Below are positions 1 through 8,800 of a stretch of DNA of 17,138 bases, one piece after another. A model generated the notes under the pieces. The model was not told where the DNA came from and did no database searches. It saw only the letters and a list, made by a program, of their open reading frames with translations. Position 1 is the stretch's first letter, and each line of letters starts with the position of its first letter. Location: positions 1-17,138 of the forward strand of contig CAMYUO010000006.1 in assembly GCA_947302065.1 (NCBI GenBank). Direction: 5' to 3'. The translations under genes and the position numbers were made by a program. This DNA is from an uncultured Clostridia bacterium. Lineage in GTDB: Bacteria; Bacillota; Clostridia; Oscillospirales; Ruminococcaceae.

Positions 1-2310
1 TTTCATCTGTGCCTGACGAACTGGTATAAGTACACAGCCGTCGATGCGGGACTGCGCCTTAAAAACGAGGGCTATCCCGACAAGATGACGCTTGCGATAA
101 GATACAGCAAGGACAAGAAAAACAACAAGGCAAGCCTTGATGAGACTTTTGATACAAAGCTGATGCTGCCCGACCTTTTTGAGCGCAGGGATAAGCCGAC
201 CGCTTATTTCTTCACGCCTGTTTTCTATGAGTCGGAATGCTTCGGCTATGCCGCACTTAGCTACGGCAATGAGCCGAGAAGCTATGACGAGAATTACCGC
301 CGCTGGATAGGCACTGTGTGCATTTCGTTTGAGGCACTGCGCAGGACGATGATGATAGACAGCCTGCAGGAGCAGTTGAAAAAGCACAGGCACAGCAAGT
401 TCGCAGGTCCGAACAGTGCATATGATCGAATGAGCGATCAGGAAAAGCTCGACCACGACCTCGTGGGACAGATACTCGACAACAACCTGCTGACCTATCA
501 TTTCCAGCCTATCGTGAATTCAAAGGACGGCTCGATCTATTCATACGAGGCACTTATGCGCTCGATGACAGACAGACCGATCTCGCCTTTGTCGATAATA
601 AAATTCGCAACGATGCAGGGCAGACTTGAAGACGTTGAGAGAGCTACGTTCATAAACGTCCTGCAGATAGTTGACAAGAACAGAGAGCGTCTTGCGGGCG
701 CAAAGGTGTTCATCAACAGCATACCCGGAGTGCGCCTGCACGACCCGGATAACAGCACGGTTGAAGGTTTTTTGAAAGCCAATTCCGATCTTGTGGTCGT
801 TGAGCTGACAGAAGAAGCGGAGCTGAGCGATGCAGAGCTTGAAAGGTTAAAAGATTATCTGAGAAATCTCGGCATACAGATTGCCGTTGACGATTACGGC
901 ACGGGCTATTCAAATATCAGCAATCTGCTCAGGTATATGCCGAACTATGTTAAGATAGACCGTTCGCTGCTGAGCAGCATACAATCTGACAGCCACAAGC
1001 AGCACTTTGTAAGAGAGATAATAAATTTCTGCCACGACAACGCTATACTTGCGCTTGCAGAGGGCGTTGAAACAGCCGATGAGCTGCGCACGGTCATTCA
1101 TCTCGGTGCGGATCTCATCCAGGGCTTCTATATCGGCAGACCATCGCCGCTGTTCATCGGTCAGATCGACCCGAGACTGCGCAGTGAGATAAGGTCTTAC
1201 TATCAGGAGCATCTTGACGGCACGACCAAAAAGACTTACACCGCCGGAAAGACGAACCGTGTTTCGCTCGGTGCGCTCGTGCGTGACGGCTGTTCTGACA
1301 TCGTTGTCGGACAGGGAAGCATGGTATATAAGGATATTTCTATTATCGGTGCGCCGTCGCTGAAAACGGACATCAATCTGAGGATAGAGCCGGGTTACAC
1401 CGGACGCATCACGCTCGAAAATGTGGCGTTTTCAAATGTCAAGAACAGACCAAGCATCGAGCTTTGCGAGAACTGCGATGTGACGCTGGTGCTCGTCGGT
1501 GAAAGCTTGCTTTCAAATTCGGGCATTTATGTCCCCGAATCGTCCAGACTCACTTTTGAGGGCGACGGAGATCTGAAACTGCGTCTGACGAGCGCTGAGT
1601 ATTTCGGCATCGGCGCAGGCAACGAAAAACACGGCACGATAGTTTTTGAGCAGGACGGCAAGATCGAGATAACGAGCCGAGGAAAGAACGGAGTCTGCAT
1701 AGGCTCGGGCAAGGGCGGAACTATCAGGATCAACAAGGGTCACTATGTGCTCAAAGCGACCGGCGACAGAAGCGTCGGCATCGGCTCGATAAGCGGAAAT
1801 ACAAACCTTGATATCGTCAAGTGCAATCTTGAGGAAGAACTTCTGGTGACAGAGGGTCTGGGCGTCGGCTCGTATGAGGGCAATGCGGAGATCTCGATCT
1901 CACGCAGCTCGTTCAGAATGATCATCAACGGAAGCACCATCGTGGCTGTCGGCACTGTCGGCGGAAAACGCTGCTGCGTAAAGATATTTGAAACGAGCGG
2001 TGCGATAAATATGAGAGCCAATAACTCCACCTGCATCGGAGCACTCGACGGCAAGACGAGCATATATATCAGTTATGCGTCTATCAGCCTGTTCAATTCA
2101 GGCAAAGAAGCGCTCGCACTGGGCGGATACAATGAGGATACGCTCATCGACCTCAACAGTGCTGATACAAGGGTCGAGGTGCATAATGTTATAAACAAGG
2201 ATACCTATGCGCCCGATGATAAGATACAGATAGTCAACGGCAGGATGAGTTTTGTCGTAAATGACAAGACTATCGAGCGCAAGCTGAGATATGATTTCAA
2301 CGATCAGTGA
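1..2310 (+). CDS. EAL-domain c-di-GMP phosphodiesterase with C-terminal beta-solenoid-like domain (5' truncated)
   Basis: The frame is open to base 1 with no stop, so the true start lies upstream; the first in-window ATG (85) is not a credible start. Visible residues 1 to about 135 resemble the segment following periplasmic-binding-like sensors in Clostridia signalling proteins, so a sensory N-terminus is likely missing. Residues about 155-395 are an EAL domain that hydrolyses c-di-GMP to pGpG. The signature residues are present: FQPIV, YEALMR (Glu at about 183), FINS, VELTEE, VDDYGTG (first Asp at about 297), VKIDRSLL, AEGVET and IQGFYIGRP, so it should be active. From about 415 to 770 there is a Gly-rich region with recurring IGSxxG-like turns and alternating short strands, resembling right-handed beta-helix or carbohydrate-binding repeats. 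It probably shares an operon with the GGDEF gene 41 bases downstream. The EAL call is firm; the solenoid call is inference from the repeat pattern. Confidence 0.9.
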   Translation, partial: FHLCLTNWYKYTAVDAGLRLKNEGYPDKMTLAIRYSKDKKNNKASLDETFDTKLMLPDLFERRDKPTAYFFTPVFYESECFGYAALSYGNEPRSYDENYRRWIGTVCISFEALRRTMMIDSLQEQLKKHRHSKFAGPNSAYDRMSDQEKLDHDLVGQILDNNLLTYHFQPIVNSKDGSIYSYEALMRSMTDRPISPLSIIKFATMQGRLEDVERATFINVLQIVDKNRERLAGAKVFINSIPGVRLHDPDNSTVEGFLKANSDLVVVELTEEAELSDAELERLKDYLRNLGIQIAVDDYGTGYSNISNLLRYMPNYVKIDRSLLSSIQSDSHKQHFVREIINFCHDNAILALAEGVETADELRTVIHLGADLIQGFYIGRPSPLFIGQIDPRLRSEIRSYYQEHLDGTTKKTYTAGKTNRVSLGALVRDGCSDIVVGQGSMVYKDISIIGAPSLKTDINLRIEPGYTGRITLENVAFSNVKNRPSIELCENCDVTLVLVGESLLSNSGIYVPESSRLTFEGDGDLKLRLTSAEYFGIGAGNEKHGTIVFEQDGKIEITSRGKNGVCIGSGKGGTIRINKGHYVLKATGDRSVGIGSISGNTNLDIVKCNLEEELLVTEGLGVGSYEGNAEISISRSSFRMIINGSTIVAVGTVGGKRCCVKIFETSGAINMRANNSTCIGALDGKTSIYISYASISLFNSGKEALALGGYNEDTLIDLNSADTRVEVHNVINKDTYAPDDKIQIVNGRMSFVVNDKTIERKLRYDFNDQ

Positions 2311-2351
2311 TCTTTGCAAAAAAATACCCAAGCTGATCCCGGAGGATAATT

Positions 2352-4535
2352 ATGTTAGACAACGATCCGATTTTCAATAAAATTGCGCAGGAGCTACTTG
2401 TGGATTACACGAGCGTGTATTATGTCAACGCCGTGACAAACGAATACCAGTGGTATTCAGCCGACCCCGAGTTTCATTCCCTGCATCTTGAAAAGGGCGG
2501 CGACGACTTTTTCAAAAATCTCGTGAGAGATGCTGACAAGGTCATCTATGAGCCCGACAAGCATATTTTCATGCAGGATATGCAGAAAGAAAAGCTGCTT
2601 GCGGAAATGAAAAAGGGCACGATGCAGAGCATCGAATACCGCCTTATGATAGACGGCAGACCTGTTTATCACTCGCTTAGGCTGATAAGAGGTCTGAGCG
2701 ATAATGACGATTATTTCATTCTCGGCGTTATCAACATCGACAAGCAGGTCAGAGAAAAGCTCGAGGCTGAAAAGCTTGGCCATGAGAGAAATATCTTCAA
2801 TCAGATAGCTGCCAGCCTTGCGGAGCATTACGATACGCTCTATTACATCGACGCAAAGACGAGCTATTACTTTGAGTTCTCTTCATCGTTCATCTACAAG
2901 AGCCTCGGCATACCCTCGGAGGGAAATGACTTTTTCACCGAGAGCAGAAAAAACATCAGGAGTATCGTTCACCCCGATGACAGAGACCGTGTGCTCAAAC
3001 TTTTCTATAAAGAATCAATGCTGCAGAATCTGCGCAGCAAGCGAACGGTAAACGTCACATACCGCCTTATCATCGACGGCGAGGTGGCATATTACAGGCT
3101 CACGCAGATGTGGGCTAACGACAAAGAGCATCTCATCGTCTGCATCGAAAATGTCGATGCGGAGATAAGGGTCGAAAAGCAGCTCAAAGAAACTCAGAAA
3201 AAGACCATTACCTATGAGCAGATAGCGCAGAGCCTTGCGTCTAAATATGACGTTATCTATTACGTCGACAGTTCAAACGGTCTGTATGCGGAGTTCACAT
3301 CGAATAATATCTACGGCAAGCTTGAGATACAGGAAGAGGGCAACGATTTTTTTGCAGACGTTGTCAAAAACGGCGAAAAGCTTCTGCACCCCGATGACAA
3401 GGAACGTGTTTTCGGTGTTCTTCAGAAGGATTATCTCATCACAGTGCTCGAAGATAAAAAGCAGTATATGACAGACTACCGCCTTGTTGTTGACAACAAG
3501 ACACAGTACACAAGGCTGACAGTTACATGGTCGAGCGACAGGGTGCATTTCATTATCGGTATCGAGAACATCAACGACGAGGTCAAGAAGGAAAAAGAGC
3601 AGGTCAAGGCACTCAGCCTTGCAAATGCTATGGCAAGGCGTGACGAGCTGACAGGAGTCAAGAACAAGAAGGCTTACCAGGAGCTTGAAGACTCTGTGCA
3701 GAGCAACATAGACAGCGGCGCAGACGAAAAGTTCGCTGTCGTCGTGTGCGATATAAACAACCTCAAGATCGTCAACGACACACAGGGTCATAAGGCTGGC
3801 GACGAGTATATCCGTGCATCATGTCAGCTTATCTGCAACGTGTTCACTCACAGCCGTGTGTTCCGCATAGGCGGTGACGAGTTCGTTGCGTTCCTCGGCA
3901 GCGGAGACTACGCAGACAGAGCTGCGCTTATGGATAAGCTCAACCGCATCGTTGTGGAAAATCTCAAAAACGGCGAAGGTCCTGTTGTTGCAGCAGGCAT
4001 TGCCGATTTTGACAGAAAAACCGATGAAAAGATGAGCGATGTCTTTGACAGAGCCGACAAGGCGATGTATGCAAAGAAAAGCTACCTAAAAGAACTTGGA
4101 CTGCAGGGCGGAGATGCTCCTGCAACTCACGGCATAAGCGCAGTTATCACGACCGAGCGCAAAGCAAAGCTCGAGGGTATGTTCGCCGCATTCGACCTGT
4201 TCTCGGGCGACGGATATGTATATCTTTGCGATATGAAATACGACTATTCCATTTGGGATAAGCGTGCGGTCGAAAAGTATGGTATGCCTGATGAGCGTAT
4301 GTACAGAGCAGGCGACATCTGGGAGGAGCGTGTTCACCCCGATGACCGTGATATCTACCGTGCAGGCATCAATGCGATATTCACAGGCAATGCATCGGGT
4401 CACGATATGCATTACCGTGCGATGACGAAAGACGGCAATTATCAGACCTGCATCTGCAAGGGCATCGTGCTCAGAGACGACGACGGCTCACCGGATTATT
4501 TCGGCGGAAAGATAATCGAGACCGCCGACGAATAA
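2352..4535 (+). CDS. Diguanylate cyclase (GGDEF) with three N-terminal PAS-like repeats and a C-terminal PAS-like domain
   Basis: This 727-aa protein makes c-di-GMP from two GTP. The start is set by GGAGG at 2341-2345, six bases before ATG. Three homologous repeats fill residues about 10-120, 140-275 and 295-420; each begins with an xxYYV/IDxxT/S-like stretch and ends with YRLxxDG/N followed by a strand and IENV/I-like residues. The GGDEF domain (about 430-590) has RDELTGVKNKKAY, VCDINNLKIVND and an intact RIGGDEF (GGDEF at 507-511), so it should be catalytic. No RxxD inhibitory site is seen five residues before GGDEF. A further PAS_3-like segment (about 610-727, with VHPDDRDIYRAG) follows, an unusual order since sensory domains normally precede GGDEF. 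No membrane segment or signal peptide is evident, so it is probably cytosolic. Next to the EAL gene it forms a synthesis/breakdown pair. The ligands of the PAS-like domains are unknown. Confidence 0.93.
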   Translation: MLDNDPIFNKIAQELLVDYTSVYYVNAVTNEYQWYSADPEFHSLHLEKGGDDFFKNLVRDADKVIYEPDKHIFMQDMQKEKLLAEMKKGTMQSIEYRLMIDGRPVYHSLRLIRGLSDNDDYFILGVINIDKQVREKLEAEKLGHERNIFNQIAASLAEHYDTLYYIDAKTSYYFEFSSSFIYKSLGIPSEGNDFFTESRKNIRSIVHPDDRDRVLKLFYKESMLQNLRSKRTVNVTYRLIIDGEVAYYRLTQMWANDKEHLIVCIENVDAEIRVEKQLKETQKKTITYEQIAQSLASKYDVIYYVDSSNGLYAEFTSNNIYGKLEIQEEGNDFFADVVKNGEKLLHPDDKERVFGVLQKDYLITVLEDKKQYMTDYRLVVDNKTQYTRLTVTWSSDRVHFIIGIENINDEVKKEKEQVKALSLANAMARRDELTGVKNKKAYQELEDSVQSNIDSGADEKFAVVVCDINNLKIVNDTQGHKAGDEYIRASCQLICNVFTHSRVFRIGGDEFVAFLGSGDYADRAALMDKLNRIVVENLKNGEGPVVAAGIADFDRKTDEKMSDVFDRADKAMYAKKSYLKELGLQGGDAPATHGISAVITTERKAKLEGMFAAFDLFSGDGYVYLCDMKYDYSIWDKRAVEKYGMPDERMYRAGDIWEERVHPDDRDIYRAGINAIFTGNASGHDMHYRAMTKDGNYQTCICKGIVLRDDDGSPDYFGGKIIETADE

Positions 4536-4547
4536 GACAAAAAGCAC

Positions 4548-4576
4548 TTGCAAAACCCATAAAAATATGCTATACT
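4548..4576 (+). promoter_or_regulatory. Sigma-70-type promoter of the tRNA-Gly gene
   Basis: A -35 box TTGCAA (4548-4553) lies 17 bases from a -10 box TATACT (4571-4576), which is preceded by TGC, an extended -10. Spacing is optimal and the tRNA begins 12 bases after the -10, so transcription would start just before the mature 5' end. Confidence 0.85.
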
Positions 4577-4588
4577 GTTATCTGTGAT

Positions 4589-4660
4589 GCAGATATAGTA
4601 TAGCGGTCATTACTCCAGTTTCCCAAACTGGTGATGCGGGTTCGACTCCCGTTATCTGCT
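4589..4660 (+). tRNA. tRNA-Gly (anticodon CCC)
   Basis: The cloverleaf folds fully. The acceptor stem GCAGATA (4589-4595) pairs perfectly with TATCTGC (4653-4659). A D arm lies at 4598-4613. The anticodon stem CCAGT/ACTGG (4615-4619 with 4627-4631) encloses loop TTCCCAA with anticodon CCC at 4622-4624. The T arm GCGGG-TTCGACT-CCCGT is at 4636-4652. The discriminator is T4660, as is usual for bacterial tRNA-Gly. No CCA is encoded. The anticodon reads GGG glycine codons. The gene is a single unit with its own promoter and terminator. Confidence 0.95.
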
Positions 4661-4669
4661 TTGTTATGT

Positions 4670-4700
4670 AGCCCGTAAACACGCTGTTTGCGGGCTTTTT
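4670..4700 (+). terminator. Rho-independent terminator of tRNA-Gly
   Basis: AGCCCGTAAACA (4670-4681) pairs with TGTTTGCGGGCT (4685-4696) around a 3-base loop, giving a 12-bp stem with one wobble, and it runs straight into a T tract through 4700. It lies 10 bases after the tRNA. Confidence 0.9.
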
Positions 4701-4719
4701 CTCATGCCAAAAACGGCGG

Positions 4720-4739
4720 TTGGTCTTTATTTGGTCTTT
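4720..4739. repeat. Short tandem repeat TTGGTCTTT, period 11
   Basis: The 9-mer TTGGTCTTT occurs at 4720-4728 and again at 4731-4739. It sits between the tRNA terminator and the terminator of the leftward esterase gene, where nothing else is encoded. It could be remnant DNA or a chance repeat; no function can be assigned. Confidence 0.4.
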
Positions 4740-4767
4740 GTTTTATAGTGTCAGGTATAGAGCATAT

Positions 4768-4800
4768 AAAAGGCAGATCTGCAAAATCGCAGGTCTGCCT
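4768..4800 (-). terminator. Rho-independent terminator of the esterase gene
   Basis: Read on the minus strand, AGGCAGACCTGC pairs with GCAGATCTGCCT (genomic 4800-4789 with 4782-4771; one G-T wobble, about 12 bp) and is followed by a short T run (4771-4768). It begins six bases after the esterase stop codon at 4807-4809. Confidence 0.85.
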
Positions 4801-4806
4801 TGTCAA

Positions 4807-5556
4807 TTATGTGTGATATATCTCCTCGAAAAATGCTTTTACCGCAGCTGCCATTTCGCCAGCCTTTCCGACAAAGCAATGGTCGCCGCCGTGCACCGTC
4901 ACGAGCTTTGCATCTGCGTAAAGCGCCGCAGCCTTTTGTGCGTATGAGTACGGCACGGTGTGATCCTCATCGCCGTGCACGATCAGCACCTTTTTCCTGA
5001 ACTTAGCGATAGCGTCCTCAACGTGCAGCAGCTGCGCAGTCCTGATGTAGTCGCCCGACAGCTCACGGTCACCGAACATTATTTTTTCGGGGATATGCTC
5101 GGGGTCGAATTGCTGACCGAGCACCTCGCCGTTACGGGTTATCTCGGGTATCATCCATGCCGGCGACAGCGGAAGTATCGCTTTGAAATCATCCGGACAC
5201 ATACCGCCGATGAGCATCGTCAGCAGCCCGCCCTGCGAGTGTCCGCACATATAAAGGTCTGTTACGAAATCGAGCGACTTTGCATATTTCACGACGCTGA
5301 GCGCATTGGTGACCCATTTGAACAGCGTGTGATCCTTGAACTGACCGCCGCTTTTGCCGTGCCCGTACATCTCGGCACGCAGCACGCTGATCCCGGCATC
5401 ATTCATCGCCCTCTGCGCAGCGATAAGGTGATCCTCCTCCATGTGCCCTGTAAAGCCGTGGATAAGTATGCAAAGCGGACTATTGGTAACGCCATCGGGA
5501 ATGTCGAGCTTTGCGTGGATCTGCACGCCGTCACTGTCAATGTAGAATTCTTTCAT
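4807..5556 (-). CDS. Alpha/beta hydrolase, feruloyl/cinnamoyl esterase (Est1E)-like
   Basis: The chosen start (5556) gives 249 aa and has TGGAGGTT seven bases upstream; the in-frame ATG 13 codons earlier has no such site. The fold shows the oxyanion region HGFTGH (about 33-38), the nucleophile elbow GHSQGG (Ser about 107), the acid in HGDEDHTVP (about 194-202) and the base in GGDHCF (His about 226), a complete Ser-Asp-His triad. Length and motifs such as MYGHGKS, DHTLFKW and LDFVTD match, from memory, the Butyrivibrio feruloyl esterase Est1E and Lactobacillus cinnamoyl esterases. It would therefore cleave hydroxycinnamate esters from plant fibre or similar small esters. There is no signal peptide, so it probably acts inside the cell on imported fragments. 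It is a single-gene unit with its own promoter and terminator, divergent from the T7SS operon and probably unrelated to it. Exact substrate is uncertain; other S33-type esterases are possible. Confidence 0.9.
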   Translation of the reverse strand: MKEFYIDSDGVQIHAKLDIPDGVTNSPLCILIHGFTGHMEEDHLIAAQRAMNDAGISVLRAEMYGHGKSGGQFKDHTLFKWVTNALSVVKYAKSLDFVTDLYMCGHSQGGLLTMLIGGMCPDDFKAILPLSPAWMIPEITRNGEVLGQQFDPEHIPEKIMFGDRELSGDYIRTAQLLHVEDAIAKFRKKVLIVHGDEDHTVPYSYAQKAAALYADAKLVTVHGGDHCFVGKAGEMAAAVKAFFEEIYHT

Positions 5557-5562
5557 CAGGGT

Positions 5563-5570
5563 AACCTCCA
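5563..5570 (-). promoter_or_regulatory. Ribosome binding site that fixes the esterase start
   Basis: TGGAGGTT on the minus strand lies seven bases before the ATG at 5556. The alternative upstream ATG at 5595 has no comparable site, so translation starts at 5556. Confidence 0.85.
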
Positions 5571-5607
5571 GTCTATGCTTGTTGTCGCTTGTCATTGTAC
5601 TGATTCA

Positions 5608-5636
5608 ATTGTATCGCACTTTTCCAGCTGCGTCAA
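5608..5636 (-). promoter_or_regulatory. Sigma-70-type promoter of the esterase gene
   Basis: On the minus strand, -35 TTGACG (5636-5631), 17 bases, then -10 TACAAT (5613-5608). Both boxes are near consensus with ideal spacing. The expected start near 5601 leaves a leader of about 45 bases before the ATG. No operator repeat is obvious. Confidence 0.8.
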
Positions 5637-5684
5637 TACCGCTGCTGTTTTTTAGTGCGGAAAATTCATATTTTATTATCTTTC

Positions 5685-5716
5685 AAGAGCAGCTCTGTGA
5701 TAAAAGCTGCTCTTTT
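5685..5716 (+). terminator. Terminator-like hairpin in the divergent intergenic region
   Basis: AAGAGCAGCT (5685-5694) pairs perfectly with AGCTGCTCTT (5705-5714) around a 10-base loop and ends in TTTT on the plus strand. No plus-strand gene precedes it, so it may block stray transcription into the T7SS operon or end a short leader RNA. On the minus strand there is no T tract. Confidence 0.55.
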
Positions 5717-5783
5717 CATTGGTAAAATGTTTGCACAATTACTACAAATTATTGCTATAACTATACCACTTTTAGCAAAGGTG

Positions 5784-5812
5784 TTTAAATTACGCCTATT
5801 TTGTGTTATAGT
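5784..5812 (+). promoter_or_regulatory. Candidate promoter of the T7SS operon
   Basis: -10 TATAGT (5807-5812) is preceded by TGT, forming an extended -10. It lies 17 bases after a weak -35, TTTAAA (5784-5789). A start near 5819 would give a leader of about 40 bases before the first T7SS gene. The weak -35 hints at dependence on an activator, which is inference. Confidence 0.5.
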
Positions 5813-5860
5813 TAATGAATAGAAAACAATAAACGAATTCGCAGAAAGCGAGTGATTTGA

Positions 5861-8800
5861 TTGATAGTGAACCTTATCACCAAAAAGGATATGAATACAG
5901 TTATCCTACCTGAGAAAGTTGCGGGACAGTATTTCCTTTACTGGGAAGACAAGGGTAACGATTATCACATTGAAATTGAGGCTGTTGATGAAAAATGGCT
6001 TTTGAAATCAAATAAAAGAGTTCATATAATCAGCGACAGCGAGTATGTTCAAAGTGTGCAGCTGTTTCCAATGTGTATATATTGGGTTGAGATCAACAAT
6101 GAACGTTTCTCGGTGTTTACCGAATCGGTATCTAACTCGCAGAATAATTTTACCAAATACTATGTTGAATCGAACTTTCAATTTGCCATTGGTAGAAATG
6201 AGGATAACGATATCATTATAGATAATGTATTCGTATCCGGAAATCATGCGTTTCTTGAGTATAATGACGGTACATGGTTCGTTCGTGACAATAACAGTAC
6301 CAATTATTTATTTGTCAATGGTAAAAGAGTAGATGAAAAAGTCCTAAAACATGGCGATCTGATCTACATAATGGGACTGAAACTGATAATTGGAGGATTC
6401 TTTATTTCCATAAATAATCCAGAGGGCAGCGTTTATATCAACACAAACAAACTCAAGCCGTTTGAGGGATTTGAACAACAAGCGATCCAAACAGACGACA
6501 TAGTAAATGCGGATAATTATTTTTATCGTTCGCCTCGTTTCAATAAAAAGATAGAGCGAAGGAAATTCAAAGTTGATGCTCCGCCTCAAAGTCCGATCGG
6601 AGAAGAATTGCCGCTTATACTTACACTTGGTCCGTCGATGACAATGGGTATGGCTTCGATGGTAACAGCGATCAATGCGGTCAACAATGCGATGAATAAT
6701 AACAATTTCGCTGCTGCTATACCATCATTGGCAATGTCGGTAAGTATGCTCCTCGGCACGATTTTATGGCCGACAATCACAAAGAAATACGATAAGAAAC
6801 GAAAGGAAAAGAAGGAAAAACAACGTCAGGACAGCTATCGGAAATATCTTACCGATATTAGTAATGATATAAGTAAAGAAGCGCATGTTCAGGAATACAT
6901 ACTTTCAGAGAATTTCATTAAGAATTCAGATTGTGTCAGCATAATCAGCAATCGAGACCGGAAGCTGTGGGAAAGAACACCGGGACAAGATGATTTTTTG
7001 CAGATATCTGTAGGAAGAGGTATTGGGGAACTGGATGCTGAAATGGTATATCAGGAAAGACGGTTTACGCTTGAACACGATAATCTGCTTGATGAGATGT
7101 ATGAGTTGTGCGAGTCGCCGAAGAGCCTCAAGAATATCCCTATAACCTTTTCATTATTCGATAACTATATTTCCGGAATCATTGGAGACAGAAAGAAAGT
7201 TATCGAACTTGTCAAGAGCATTGTGATCCAGATAGTTTCTTATTACAGCTATAATGAAGTCAAACTGGCATTTATTTTTGACGAATATGAGGATCCTGAA
7301 TTTCAGTTTGCTAAGTGGCTGCCACATGTTTGGAGCAAGGACAAAAGATTCAGGTTGATTGCGTGTACAAAAGAGGAAGTCAACGAGCTTTCTTCGTATC
7401 TTGAAAAAGCAATAGAGCCACGTTTGGAAAAAAACGATGCAGGCAATAAACCAAATCTGCCCTATTATATCGTCTTTGCGGTCAATAGGACATTGGCGAT
7501 ACGTTCAGATGCGCTGAAAAAAATCTATTCTAATCCGAATGTCGGGTTTAGTGTAGTTACATTGTATGATAATATTGAGTCATTACCCAAAGAGTGCTCA
7601 GCTGTTGTCGAAGTCAGCGGTATGAGCGGAAGGATCTTCAACAAGGATAATACATCGGGAGGTGTTACAACATTTGAACCTGATGTAATGCCGATAGGCG
7701 ATCTTGTTGCTATCAGTAAACAGCTTTTGAATATTCAGCTTGATGAGAGAGACACTTCCGTAAGACTTCCTAATATGCTGACATTCCTTGAAATGTACGG
7801 AGTAGGAAGGATAGAGCATTTGAATATTCTGGCAAGATGGAAGGAAAATGACCCTACGCTATCACTGGAAGCGCCGATAGGCGTGGATAGTACAGGCAGA
7901 TCATTTAAACTGAATCTTCATGAAAAGTATCATGGTCCGCACGGACTTGTTGCCGGTATGACAGGTTCAGGTAAGTCTGAGTTTATAATTACCTATATTC
8001 TTTCGATGGCGGTCAATTATCATCCCGATGAAGTTGCGTTTATTCTTATCGACTATAAGGGAGGCGGACTTGCAGGTGCATTTTGCGATCCGGATAATGG
8101 AATAATGCTTCCGCATCTTGCAGGAACGATCACAAACCTTGACGGAGCTTCTATAAACAGATCTCTGATTTCAATACAGAGTGAATTAAGAAGACGACAG
8201 GCTATTTTCAATGAAGCCAAACGTATATCCAACGAAGGAACAATGGATATATACAAATATCAAAAGCTTTACCGCAGAGGTGTGGTGAGCAAGCCCGTTC
8301 CGCATTTGTTTATTATCTCTGATGAGTTTGCTGAACTGAAAACACAGCAGCCAGATTTTATGGAACAGCTTATCAGTGCAGCGAGAATAGGTCGAAGCCT
8401 TGGAGTTCACCTTATTCTTGCAACGCAGAAACCAAACGGCGTAGTCGATGATCAGATATGGAGTAACAGCAGATTCAGAGTTTGCCTTAAGGTTCAGGAA
8501 AAAGCCGATAGTATGGATATGATAAAACGACCTGATGCAGCTGAAATTGCTGAAACGGGAAGATTTTATCTTCAGGTCGGTTTCAATGAATTATTTGATA
8601 TGGGACAGTCCGCATGGTGTGGTGCGCCGTATGTTCCAAGTGACAGATTTGTAAAACGCAAGAACGACATGGTAACAGCGGTCAATAATCTGGGTGAGGT
8701 AATTGCAGAAGCAAAAGTCGTTGATAATACTGTAACCGGAAATGAAAGCAAGGAACTTGTTGAACTTGTGAAGTATTTATCGGCTCTTGCAATAGAAGAA

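Larger units (their letters stand above)
5557..5860. other. Divergent intergenic region between the esterase and the T7SS operon
   Basis: These 304 bases carry no credible gene. They hold the esterase leader and promoter on the minus strand, the hairpin at 5685-5716, and an A+T-rich stretch (5720-5840) with the candidate promoter for the T7SS operon at 5784-5812. A second weaker candidate is TTGCAC (5731-5736) with TATAAC (5756-5761), spaced 19. No riboswitch or clear operator palindrome was recognised. Confidence 0.7.

Noticed and set aside
3273..3791. Minus-strand open frame of 172 codons
   Set aside because: It is antisense to the GGDEF gene in a clearly coding stretch, with a Val/Cys-rich meaningless translation.
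4501..4528. Inverted repeat TCGGCGG/CCGCCGA as a terminator of the GGDEF gene
   Set aside because: It lies within the last codons and is not followed by a T run. The 14-base loop and G+C-rich coding context fit chance.
4640..4740. Attachment site for an integrated element at the tRNA 3' end
   Set aside because: No second copy of the tRNA 3' end and no integrase were seen in the window.
4960..5655. Long plus-strand open frame of 231 codons
   Set aside because: It lies opposite the esterase gene, which has the catalytic triad, ribosome site, promoter and terminator. The plus-strand frame has no ribosome site or recognisable domain.
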